Assembly (NCBI GenBank): GCA_031290815.1
Contig: JAISLO010000016.1
Span: 1 to 24,978, forward strand
DNA from: Synergistaceae bacterium
GTDB lineage: Bacteria > Synergistota > Synergistia > Synergistales > Synergistaceae
Direction of reading: 5' to 3'
DNA length: 24,978 nucleotides
Under the pieces are notes generated by a model. It was not told the origin of the DNA. It worked only from the letters and a program-made list of their open reading frames with translations, and did no database searches. Position 1 is the first letter of the stretch. Every line of letters starts with the position of its first letter. The position numbers and the translations under genes are program-made. Shown in pieces: positions 1 through 6,124 of the stretch.

Positions 1-1
1 C

Positions 2-292
2 TTTGCCTGGAGCAACCAGACGATAGCGGTGTTCGCCTTTGCTATCATAACGATCTACCTCATCGCCAAAGGGCATACCATCGCTCCGTTCATGTCGCTC
101 ATCCCGGGCGCGTGGTATTGTTTCATCACGTTCAGCTACATCTGCAACGCGAAGATCGGCCTCAACCTGCCAATGAACGTAGCCTACATACTCGGCGTGG
201 TGCTCGCTGCCGTTTATTCTTTCCTCGTTTACCGCAAGGGCCTGAGCCTGCGCGAGAAGAAAACGCAGTTGGAGGCCGTTCCAGTGTTTTAG
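2..292 (+). CDS. cstA: CstA-family carbon starvation / peptide or pyruvate transporter, C-terminal fragment
   Basis: This is the 3' end of a gene that begins before the window; the open frame runs from base 2 to a TAG at 290-292, about 96 codons. The visible protein reads AWSNQTIAVFAFAIITIYL, then a block around LIPGAWYCFITFSYICNAKI, then a last hydrophobic helix and a short basic/acidic tail. The tryptophan-asparagine-glutamine start, the GAWY motif and the FSYICNAKIG motif are typical of the last transmembrane helices of CstA/BtsT-type inner-membrane transporters, which take up peptides or pyruvate during carbon limitation. Only the last two or three membrane segments are present, so substrate cannot be judged. 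A hairpin about 90 bases downstream probably ends the transcript. Confidence 0.85.
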   Translation, partial: FAWSNQTIAVFAFAIITIYLIAKGHTIAPFMSLIPGAWYCFITFSYICNAKIGLNLPMNVAYILGVVLAAVYSFLVYRKGLSLREKKTQLEAVPVF

Positions 293-380
293 GCGATCCA
301 TGCCAGATCTGACGATCAGGGCTGTATAAACCGGCGGTTCGCAAGGGGATTTGATTTTCGCCGCCGCGGCGCGTCATAGT

Positions 381-420
381 CAGAGCAGGGCCGCAGACGA
401 CACAGCGCCCTGCTCTGTTT
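381..420 (+). terminator. Probable Rho-independent terminator after cstA
   Basis: A perfect 11-bp inverted repeat, CAGAGCAGGGC at 381-391 and GCCCTGCTCTG at 407-417, with a 15-base loop, is followed by only three T residues. It lies about 90 bases after the cstA stop and before the next promoter. The short T tract makes it a weaker example than the one after lemA. Confidence 0.6.
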
Positions 421-535
421 GCGCCATAATCGGAACGCCTCCGCCCGGAACGCGCGGCAAGCCTGGAAACATCCCTGGCCAGCCAAAGGCAATGATTCAG
501 CCCGTTATGCCCGCGCGGTTCATGATGTTCTCATC

Positions 536-563
536 GCGTCATTTCGCGCTTTTGCGTCATTTC
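536..563 (+). repeat. Direct repeat upstream of the TIR gene promoter, possible activator site
   Basis: GCGTCATTTC occurs at 536-545 and again at 554-563, 18 bases apart start to start. The second copy ends 23 bases before a perfect TTGACA. The placement fits a tandem activator-binding site, but the regulator is unknown. The rest of the 293-663 gap holds the cstA terminator and the promoter; I see no convincing gene in it. Confidence 0.4.
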
Positions 564-586
564 TTGCAAAGATATCAGAAAAGTCC

Positions 587-615
587 TTGACAATGCCCCG
601 GAGCGCGATAAATTA
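587..615 (+). promoter_or_regulatory. Sigma-70-type promoter for the TIR gene
   Basis: A perfect -35 box, TTGACA at 587-592, is followed by an AT-rich -10 region around 609-615. The best hexamers are TAAATT at 609-614 with a 16-base spacer, or AAATTA at 610-615 with 17. The -10 matches only partly, which suits a promoter needing activation. The first ATG at 631 would lie very close to +1, favouring the later start at 664. Confidence 0.55.
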
Positions 616-663
616 ATTGGAGATGTCAGGATGATGACCGGAAACGGCCGGGGAGGGGAAAAA

Positions 664-1896
664 ATGTCCAATCAGGAAACGTCACACAAGATTGTTCCGT
701 GCAGTCTGGACGACGAGTCGTTCGTGTTCGTCAGCTATGCCCACACGGACTCGCGAACGGTATTTCCAATCGTCGAGGGCATCAGCGAGCGGGGGTTTTC
801 CGTGTGGTACGACAAGGGGATAAGCATCAGCTCGACGTGGACAGACGAGATTGCCACGGCGATAATGAACTGCAAAATTTTTGTCGTCTTTATAACGAAA
901 TCGTCGGTCGCCTCATCGTATGTCAGATCGGAGATAGAATTCGCGCTTAACAACAAGATCAAGATGATCCCCGTCTATCTGGACGGGATGGAGGTCCTTC
1001 CTCCTGGGCTCGCGCTCGGCCTGAACGCGACTCAGGGCATCACGGACACGAGGGATCCAGAGAAGATAGCTGCGCTGATCTGCGATGTCCTCGACTACAA
1101 CAAGGTGACGAGACGAGGCGGGGCTGTCTCACATCAAAAAGGAGATGGGACATGCGAGCGCGGAAAGCCCGGCTGGGGTTCCAAACGTTTCCGCCTGTCC
1201 GTTGCCGCGGCGATTATCGCAGCGATCGCGGCGGCCGGGTTATTGTTCGCGCAATGGGCGAATCGCGGCGCGTATTCGATAGAACTCGCCAAGGCGAACT
1301 TTCTGCCGGCTGAACCGCTCAAGGTAAAGATATCCGGCATTTCACGGCCAGATGTCTTGGATACCGCCATCATTGGCATATGCAGCGCCGACGCTCCGCA
1401 CGGGGAGTACATATCGAACGCTTTTGTCCAGGACGACGCGGCCGTCATGACACTCCGCGCCCCGCTGGAGGCCGGACATTACGAGGTGAGGGGATATTCC
1501 AGCGGCAACGAGCTGACGAAAGCGACGCTCGCCTCCAGTGTCCCGTTCACCGTCAGCGGGAACGCAGCGGGCGCTTTTTCAATAGAGATCGACAAGCGGC
1601 AATACAGCCCCGGAGAGGACATCCGCACAAAAATATCCGGCGTCCCAAAGTATATGATCGACGACGGCGCTATAATAGGCGTTTACGGAGTCGAGGCACC
1701 GCACGACAAATTCTGGGGCAACGTGGACATCAGGGAAAGGGACTCGGAGTTCTCGCTGTTGACCGCGCCGCTTGACGCCGGCGACTACGAGATAAGGGGA
1801 TACGCCAGCTGGAAGGTATGGACCGATGAAACTCTGGTATCCAGGGTAAAATTTACCGTGGCGGATGAAGCGCATGAACGGAGTGACTCTCAGTAG
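664..1896 (+). CDS. Membrane-anchored TIR-domain protein with two tandem extracytoplasmic repeats
   Basis: The 410-residue protein has an N-terminal TIR domain at about 17-145. It starts at FVFVSYAHTDS, continues through WYDKGI, and reaches the SSYVRSEIEFA helix. By alignment with SARM1 and bacterial TIR NADases, the glutamate of RSE (residue 90) sits at the catalytic position. A linker rich in charge and glycine leads to one membrane helix at about 178-196 (VAAAIIAAIAAAGLLFAQ). Two repeats of about 98 residues follow (202-299 and 303-400), sharing about 41 identical positions including KISG, AIIG, APH, AG-YE-RGY and FTV; they look like small beta sandwiches outside the membrane. TIR domains of this type usually cleave NAD+ or make cyclic ADP-ribose signals; that activity is inferred. 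ATG 664 has GGGAGGGG five bases upstream; an in-frame ATG at 631 would add 11 residues. The DHH phosphoesterase gene follows on the same strand. Confidence 0.85.
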   Translation: MSNQETSHKIVPCSLDDESFVFVSYAHTDSRTVFPIVEGISERGFSVWYDKGISISSTWTDEIATAIMNCKIFVVFITKSSVASSYVRSEIEFALNNKIKMIPVYLDGMEVLPPGLALGLNATQGITDTRDPEKIAALICDVLDYNKVTRRGGAVSHQKGDGTCERGKPGWGSKRFRLSVAAAIIAAIAAAGLLFAQWANRGAYSIELAKANFLPAEPLKVKISGISRPDVLDTAIIGICSADAPHGEYISNAFVQDDAAVMTLRAPLEAGHYEVRGYSSGNELTKATLASSVPFTVSGNAAGAFSIEIDKRQYSPGEDIRTKISGVPKYMIDDGAIIGVYGVEAPHDKFWGNVDIRERDSEFSLLTAPLDAGDYEIRGYASWKVWTDETLVSRVKFTVADEAHERSDSQ

Positions 1897-1932
1897 CCAT
1901 GGTATAGTTCAGGAAGCGCTGACGATCGCCGA

Positions 1933-1970
1933 GACGGAATGCTGGCTCCGTCAGGTTTAAACCTTTTTTT
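1933..1970 (+). terminator. Weak terminator or attenuator candidate between the TIR and DHH genes
   Basis: GACGGA (1933-1938) and TCCGTC (1947-1952) form a 6-bp hairpin, and seven T residues lie at 1964-1970. An 11-base gap separates stem from T tract, so it is not a classic terminator; it could reduce rather than stop transcription into the DHH gene. Confidence 0.3.
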
Positions 1971-1998
1971 ATCAATTATCGAAGGGAAGCTGTGATAC

Positions 1999-3483
1999 AT
2001 GAGATTGAGCGACATAGCGGGCCGCGGCGACATAGTCATACAGTGCCATGACATCCCGGATGCCGACACGATAGCCAGCGGTTTCGCGCTCCTGTGCTTT
2101 CTGGAATCCCTGGGAACTTCTGCGAGGCTCGTTTACGGCGGGCGGAACCCCATAACAAAGCCGAACCTTTTATGGATGCTCAAGCTGCTTCAAATACCCA
2201 TCGAACACGTCGAGGAATTGCGTGTCCCCTCGCTGCTCGTGACGGTGGACTGCCAATACGGCGCCGGCAATCTGCGCAGGTTCGATGCCCGCGAATTCGC
2301 GGTTTTGGATCACCACAGGCCGGAGATACCTGAAGGGCCTCTTGTCGTGATACAGCCGTCGCTCGGCAGCTGTTCCACACTCGTGTGGAATATGATGCGG
2401 ATCGATGGTTTCGATTTCGCCTCGCGGCCTGATGTTTTTACAGCCCTGTACTACGGCCTGTTCACCGACACCAACGGACTCGCGGAGATGAGGCATCCTC
2501 TCGACCGCGACCTGTCCGAGTTCATGCCCGTCGACTGGACTGTCATCAAAAAGCTCAAGAACTCGGCGCTGTCCATAGACGAACTCGAAGTTGTGGCGGA
2601 TACGCTCTCCTCGTCCAGGATGATCGGCAATATGGGGCTGCTCAGGTCCCAGCCGTGCGACCCGAACCTCCTTGGTTTTTCGAGCGACATAGCCCAACAG
2701 GTCGAGCAGTTCGGGAGCTGCGTCGTTTACTGCGATACCCCAATGGGGGTCAAGCTCTCGATACGGAGCGCGGCGCGCGAGGTAATGGCAAACGAGCTGG
2801 CGGTTTTCCTGACCAGCGGGGCGGGCTCCGGCGGGGGCGGCATAGAAAAGGCCGGAGGGTTTATCAGCTACGAGTCGATCGAGAAAATAGCGCCCGGAAT
2901 GTCCCCGGACGACTTCATCCTCTCCCGCATAGAGGAGTATCAGAACAGCTTTGACCTAGTGTACTGCGGCAATCACAATATAGATTTTTCCGCCATGAGG
3001 CGTTTTCGAAAACTGCCGGTACCGCTGGGTTACGCGCATACCGCGGACATATTCCCAGAGGGCACTCAGATAAGCGTTCGCACCCTCGAAGGGGATATAG
3101 ACACCACAGCCGGCCGTGACACATATCTCATGATAGGCATCAGCGGGGAGGCGTATCCCATCAAAAGAGAGAGGCACGAGAAATCTTACGAGGTCCTCGA
3201 CGCGCCGTACACGCCGAACATCGAATATTCTCCGGTCGTCATGAACAAGATGACGGGTGAAAAGAAGTCCGCGCTGCCATTCGCCCGCTCGTGTGTTCCC
3301 AGGGGGGACAAGATAATCCGCGCGGCTGAACTTTCCAGGAACACAAAAGTATTCTCGGATTGGGACAGGGAAAAATATTTCTACGGAAGGGCCGGGGATT
3401 ACATAGCCGCCCCCGAGTCGGATTTCAGCGACGTGTACATCATCAATCGCGGGATCTTCGGGAAAACATATTGCGAAGTCTGA
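1999..3483 (+). CDS. DHH-family phosphoesterase with PGDYG-like C-terminal modules
   Basis: The 494-residue protein starts with a DHH domain whose metal-binding motifs are all visible: HDIPDAD at 17-23, VTVDC at 81-85, the name motif DHH at 104-106, and FTDTNG at 155-160. A DHHA1-like block follows with GSGGGGIEKAGGF at 277-289. In RecJ/NrnA relatives this loop reads GGGH; here the histidine is a glycine. The family hydrolyses nanoRNA, cyclic dinucleotides or similar phosphoesters with Mn2+. The last 150 residues are extra. ISVRTLEGDI to EKSYEV (358-399) and YFYGRAGDYIA to GKTYCEV (460-494) resemble the PGDYG module common in phage proteins, apparently twice. No signal peptide is seen, so it is cytoplasmic. 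A GGGA Shine-Dalgarno lies 11 bases before the ATG. The true substrate is unknown; the neighbouring TIR gene suggests a nucleotide-signal role, which is inference. Confidence 0.8.
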   Translation: MRLSDIAGRGDIVIQCHDIPDADTIASGFALLCFLESLGTSARLVYGGRNPITKPNLLWMLKLLQIPIEHVEELRVPSLLVTVDCQYGAGNLRRFDAREFAVLDHHRPEIPEGPLVVIQPSLGSCSTLVWNMMRIDGFDFASRPDVFTALYYGLFTDTNGLAEMRHPLDRDLSEFMPVDWTVIKKLKNSALSIDELEVVADTLSSSRMIGNMGLLRSQPCDPNLLGFSSDIAQQVEQFGSCVVYCDTPMGVKLSIRSAAREVMANELAVFLTSGAGSGGGGIEKAGGFISYESIEKIAPGMSPDDFILSRIEEYQNSFDLVYCGNHNIDFSAMRRFRKLPVPLGYAHTADIFPEGTQISVRTLEGDIDTTAGRDTYLMIGISGEAYPIKRERHEKSYEVLDAPYTPNIEYSPVVMNKMTGEKKSALPFARSCVPRGDKIIRAAELSRNTKVFSDWDREKYFYGRAGDYIAAPESDFSDVYIINRGIFGKTYCEV

Positions 3484-3495
3484 AGGGAGGACATG

Positions 3496-3664
3496 GCGCA
3501 TCGCGTTCATGCTTTCCTCACGGCCGGTTATCGTCTCGTATCCAGCGTCGTCTGTGGGATTGCCCCTGCCGCCCGAAATCACCAACCCGCAGGTTGAGCA
3601 CTTTGTAATGATTTTCTCACGCTGGTTTATCTCTCCATGCCTTACCTTATCTTCAGCGATGCGC
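3496..3664. other. Nested inverted repeats between convergent genes, possible structured RNA
   Basis: An outer perfect 9-bp pair, GCGCATCGC (3496-3504) with GCGATGCGC (3656-3664), encloses an inner perfect 7-bp pair, CCAGCGT (3542-3548) with ACGCTGG (3619-3625). A small AACC/GGTT hairpin lies at 3584-3595. This nesting is what an RNA of about 170 bases would show, on either strand. Read on the - strand, the part just after the inner stem (GGATACGAG...ACCGGCC) recalls the 3' end of cobalamin riboswitches, but the other invariant boxes are missing. It overlaps the last codons of the permease gene. No protein-coding start is evident. Confidence 0.35.
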
Positions 3665-4850
3665 TGTCGCCGGTCCTCTCGCTCAACGCTATTAAAAAGC
3701 CGCCGAACGAGCCCGCGGCGAGCATGATGATTGGAATGACCGCCTCGTGAATCGTCATGGGGGCCGAAAGATCGATCGCGGTTGCGTCTCCGAGGAGATG
3801 AAAAGCGGCATAAACCCCGGCCCTTCCGAGCAGTTCCCCGATCAACGCTCCGATCGCGAGCGTAAAGGTTCCCTCTATCCAGGAGATGGTCACCAGGGTT
3901 CCGCGCGGAGCGCCGAGCGCGTACAGCAAAGCCCTCTCCCGCCTCCTGTCCCTGTTCGACCAGTAGAGGACGAGAAGCGTAGTCAAAAGCGAACATGCGG
4001 CGACGCTATAGACGATAATCGAGAGAAAACGCTCACCGCTGCCCATGAGCGAGAAGAGTCTGATTGCGGTTTGGGCCGGGAAGACGAGCTGTCTCTCGGT
4101 GTCATGCTGAAACGAAACGGCAAGGCTATATGCGTCAGGATATGTGGCGGGACGCACCAGGATGGCTGTTACCTCGCCCTCGTCTTTTTCCTCTTCGCCG
4201 TCATCGTCGTCGTGATCGTGACTCTCCCATACGCTCTCGATGCTCACGAAGATCGCCCTGTCGTATGGGCCAAACGCCCTTGCGGCGACGCCGACCACCT
4301 CAAATGAGACATCGTGCTCCTCTCCAAGTACGACTCCATGGGATGTTCTGAACGTGTCTCCGATGAGCAGCCCCGATTCGAGCGCCGCCTGAGCGCCGAG
4401 CACCGCCTCGAATTCCTTGTCGAACCATCTTCCCTCTGCGACGTCAATCCATTGCTGGACCGGCTGGCCGCCGCGAATCCGCAGGATGTCTTCCGCGGTT
4501 CCCACAACGGGGCACCCCCTGTAATTATCGCCAAATGCGAGCGGAACGGAGATGTCAACCCTGGGGTCCTCGCGGAGAGAGACATAGTCGCTCCATTTCA
4601 GATTACCGACCGGGACATCCTGCAGGAGTACGGTGTTCAGTACGATTTGATACGGGCTGCCCTTGGCTCCGACAATGAGATCGAACGGTTCGACCGCCCG
4701 AATAAGGCCGTCCCTGAGCCCTTGGGCTAACAGAAACAACATCACCGCCAGGGCCGATGAGAGGGCCACGACGAAAACTGCCGAGATCGTTTGAAACGGC
4801 CTGGAGCTCAGATGCCTCAACGAAACGCGAACCTTGACGCCGAGCCGCAC
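3642..4850 (-). CDS. FtsX/MacB-like ABC permease, probable zinc-uptake type
   Basis: A 402-residue inner-membrane permease of the FtsX/LolC type. It has one N-terminal helix (about 21-43), a large periplasmic domain, then three C-terminal helices (about 275-297, 320-350 and 368-388). The motif YALGAPRGTLVTISWIEG after the second helix is the usual coupling region of this superfamily. A striking loop at 211-226 reads HDHDDDDGEEEKDEGE in the periplasmic domain and could bind metal. It is the last gene of the operon; a GTG start lies one base after the ATPase stop, so translation is probably coupled. Together with the next two genes it matches the layout of the V. cholerae ZrgBCD and P. aeruginosa PA4064-4066 zinc systems, although no DUF2796 partner is seen here. 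The metal specificity is inferred. Confidence 0.75.
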   Translation of the reverse strand: MRLGVKVRVSLRHLSSRPFQTISAVFVVALSSALAVMLFLLAQGLRDGLIRAVEPFDLIVGAKGSPYQIVLNTVLLQDVPVGNLKWSDYVSLREDPRVDISVPLAFGDNYRGCPVVGTAEDILRIRGGQPVQQWIDVAEGRWFDKEFEAVLGAQAALESGLLIGDTFRTSHGVVLGEEHDVSFEVVGVAARAFGPYDRAIFVSIESVWESHDHDDDDGEEEKDEGEVTAILVRPATYPDAYSLAVSFQHDTERQLVFPAQTAIRLFSLMGSGERFLSIIVYSVAACSLLTTLLVLYWSNRDRRRERALLYALGAPRGTLVTISWIEGTFTLAIGALIGELLGRAGVYAAFHLLGDATAIDLSAPMTIHEAVIPIIMLAAGSFGGFLIALSERTGDSASLKIR

Positions 4851-4851
4851 G

Positions 4852-5574
4852 TCAGATCACTTCTCTCGATGAGACGAGTTCCGGGCCGACTGCTGCCGGG
4901 ACAGGCCTTCGGAGGTTTACTACTCGCTCGAAACGCTTTTTCATGGCCTCATCATGGGTCGCCGCTATCAGGAGCGTCTGCGATTCCGCGCACAGCCCCA
5001 TCAAGAGGTCCATGACGACTCCGGCGTTTTCGGCGTCGAGGCTCGCTGTCGGCTCGTCCGCCAACACAACTGCCGGAGAATGGATTACCGCCCGGGCGAC
5101 GGCTGTCCTCTGCTGTTCCCCAAGGCTCAGCTCCGAGGGGCGGCTGTACCGATGATCCCAGAGATCAAGGCGATGAAGGAGTGAATCGGCTCGTTCGCCG
5201 GCATCAGATTTTGGGACGCTTGAAATTTCGGCGGCCAACAGCAGATTCTCCAATACGCTGAAGTCGGGCAGCAGGTTCATCTCCTGAAATACGTAACCGA
5301 CCGAAAGAGAACGCCATCGAGCGGCGGAATGGCCGGCGGCAAAGAGGTCATGTCCGTCGAACAGCACCTCGCCGCAGGTAGGGCGTATCAACGCGGCCAG
5401 GATGTGCAGAAGAGTCGTCTTGCCGGACCCGCTGGGGCCCGTAACGGCAAGGGCCTCGCCCCTGGCGGCCAGCAAGTGGTCCAGCCTGAGCGCCTGAGCG
5501 TAACTTCCGTCCGGCTGTCTGTAATCATGGCGCAGCTCCTTGATCTCAAGAAAAGGGGTGACGAACGCGTTCAT
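4852..5574 (-). CDS. ABC transporter ATP-binding protein, LolD/MacB type
   Basis: This 240-residue nucleotide-binding subunit energises the adjacent permease. Walker A GPSGSGKTT is at 46-54, the Q-loop glutamine at 97, the signature LSLGEQQR at 149-156, Walker B VVLADEP at 169-175 with the catalytic glutamate, and the switch histidine at 207 (ATHDE). The size and the short form of the protein fit the LolD/MacB/FtsE group that pairs with FtsX-like permeases. The ATG is preceded by AGGAGG eight bases upstream, which overlaps the end of the previous gene; the intergenic gap is two bases. Within this operon it most likely serves metal uptake, judged by the neighbours and not by the ATPase itself. 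Confidence 0.9.
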   Translation of the reverse strand: MNAFVTPFLEIKELRHDYRQPDGSYAQALRLDHLLAARGEALAVTGPSGSGKTTLLHILAALIRPTCGEVLFDGHDLFAAGHSAARWRSLSVGYVFQEMNLLPDFSVLENLLLAAEISSVPKSDAGERADSLLHRLDLWDHRYSRPSELSLGEQQRTAVARAVIHSPAVVLADEPTASLDAENAGVVMDLLMGLCAESQTLLIAATHDEAMKKRFERVVNLRRPVPAAVGPELVSSREVI

Positions 5575-5576
5575 GT

Positions 5577-6104
5577 CTATGCCTCCTGAATTCGCGTCGC
5601 GAGTATTCGTACAATGCTCACAAATCCTGTTTCGGCGTCGGTCTCGCTGCCCAGTTCCAGGCGTCCTTCGACTCGGATCGGGCGGTCGAACGGCAGAGAT
5701 GTCACGGGCTTTGGAAGACGGACCATGACGATATCATAGGGCCAGTCCGCATCGCTCGAACAGAACGGGCAGATGGACATGGGAACGCGGGTCAGCACGA
5801 AAAAACTCAGAGTGGGCTTCAGAGGCGGCGCCATAAATCCCTCCATGACGACGGTTTGACCTTCAAGCGACTTCAACTTGTCCGAGAGCGTTATGCCGAG
5901 CGGAGAGACCTCGCCGTACATCTCGCTGAATTGCACCGCCTGGGCTCCCGCGGCCTTTGCCGCGGGAGCTGACGAGCAGATAAGAGAGAGGAATAAGAGG
6001 GAAACCAGGAGGGGTACAGACCTGGTTCCATATTTGAAGAGGAGGGACCGGGACTCAGTCCCTCTCGTATTGATGGGCATTGTGAATCCTGATTTTTTCG
6101 ACAT
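5577..6104 (-). CDS. Exported DUF3299-like CPFC protein linked to the ABC transporter
   Basis: A 175-residue protein with a basic N-terminus and a signal-like hydrophobic stretch at about 32-52 (LLVSLLFLSLICSSAPAAKA), so it is probably periplasmic or membrane tethered. The mature part is a small beta-rich domain: VVMEGFMAPPL, a hydrophobic strand, then CPFCSSDADWPYDIV. Two cysteines in CPFC could bind metal or form a disulfide. The fold and position resemble the DUF3299 proteins found beside Zrg/PA4063-4066 ABC genes. The ATG at 6104 has only CAGGG upstream; a second in-frame ATG at 6080 has AGGA six bases before it, so the protein may be eight residues shorter. The gene lies 20 bases after phoA and 2 bases before the ATPase gene. 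Confidence 0.6.
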   Translation of the reverse strand: MSKKSGFTMPINTRGTESRSLLFKYGTRSVPLLVSLLFLSLICSSAPAAKAAGAQAVQFSEMYGEVSPLGITLSDKLKSLEGQTVVMEGFMAPPLKPTLSFFVLTRVPMSICPFCSSDADWPYDIVMVRLPKPVTSLPFDRPIRVEGRLELGSETDAETGFVSIVRILATRIQEA

Positions 6105-6124
6105 AGAGCCCTGTTCGTCCGGAT

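Noticed and set aside
631..663. Upstream ATG start for the TIR protein.
   Set aside because: Kept only as an alternative. GGAG lies eight bases before it, but the ATG is very near the predicted transcription start and the later ATG has a stronger site.
3541..3626. Possible tRNA, including selenocysteine tRNA, because of a 7-bp closing stem.
   Set aside because: No T-loop, anticodon arm or D-loop pattern can be placed, and the acceptor end lacks a proper discriminator/CCA region.
3490..3664. Cobalamin riboswitch as a firm call.
   Set aside because: Only the 3'-terminal segment is similar. The invariant GCCACTG box is absent and there is no downstream gene, so it is listed as an unassigned structured region.
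2956..3996. A long open frame on the - strand, 346 codons, opposite the DHH gene and into the permease.
   Set aside because: It overlaps two well-supported genes, has no family motifs, and its length comes from codon bias of the real genes. The short intergenic part (CSTCGLVISGG...) has no start codon.
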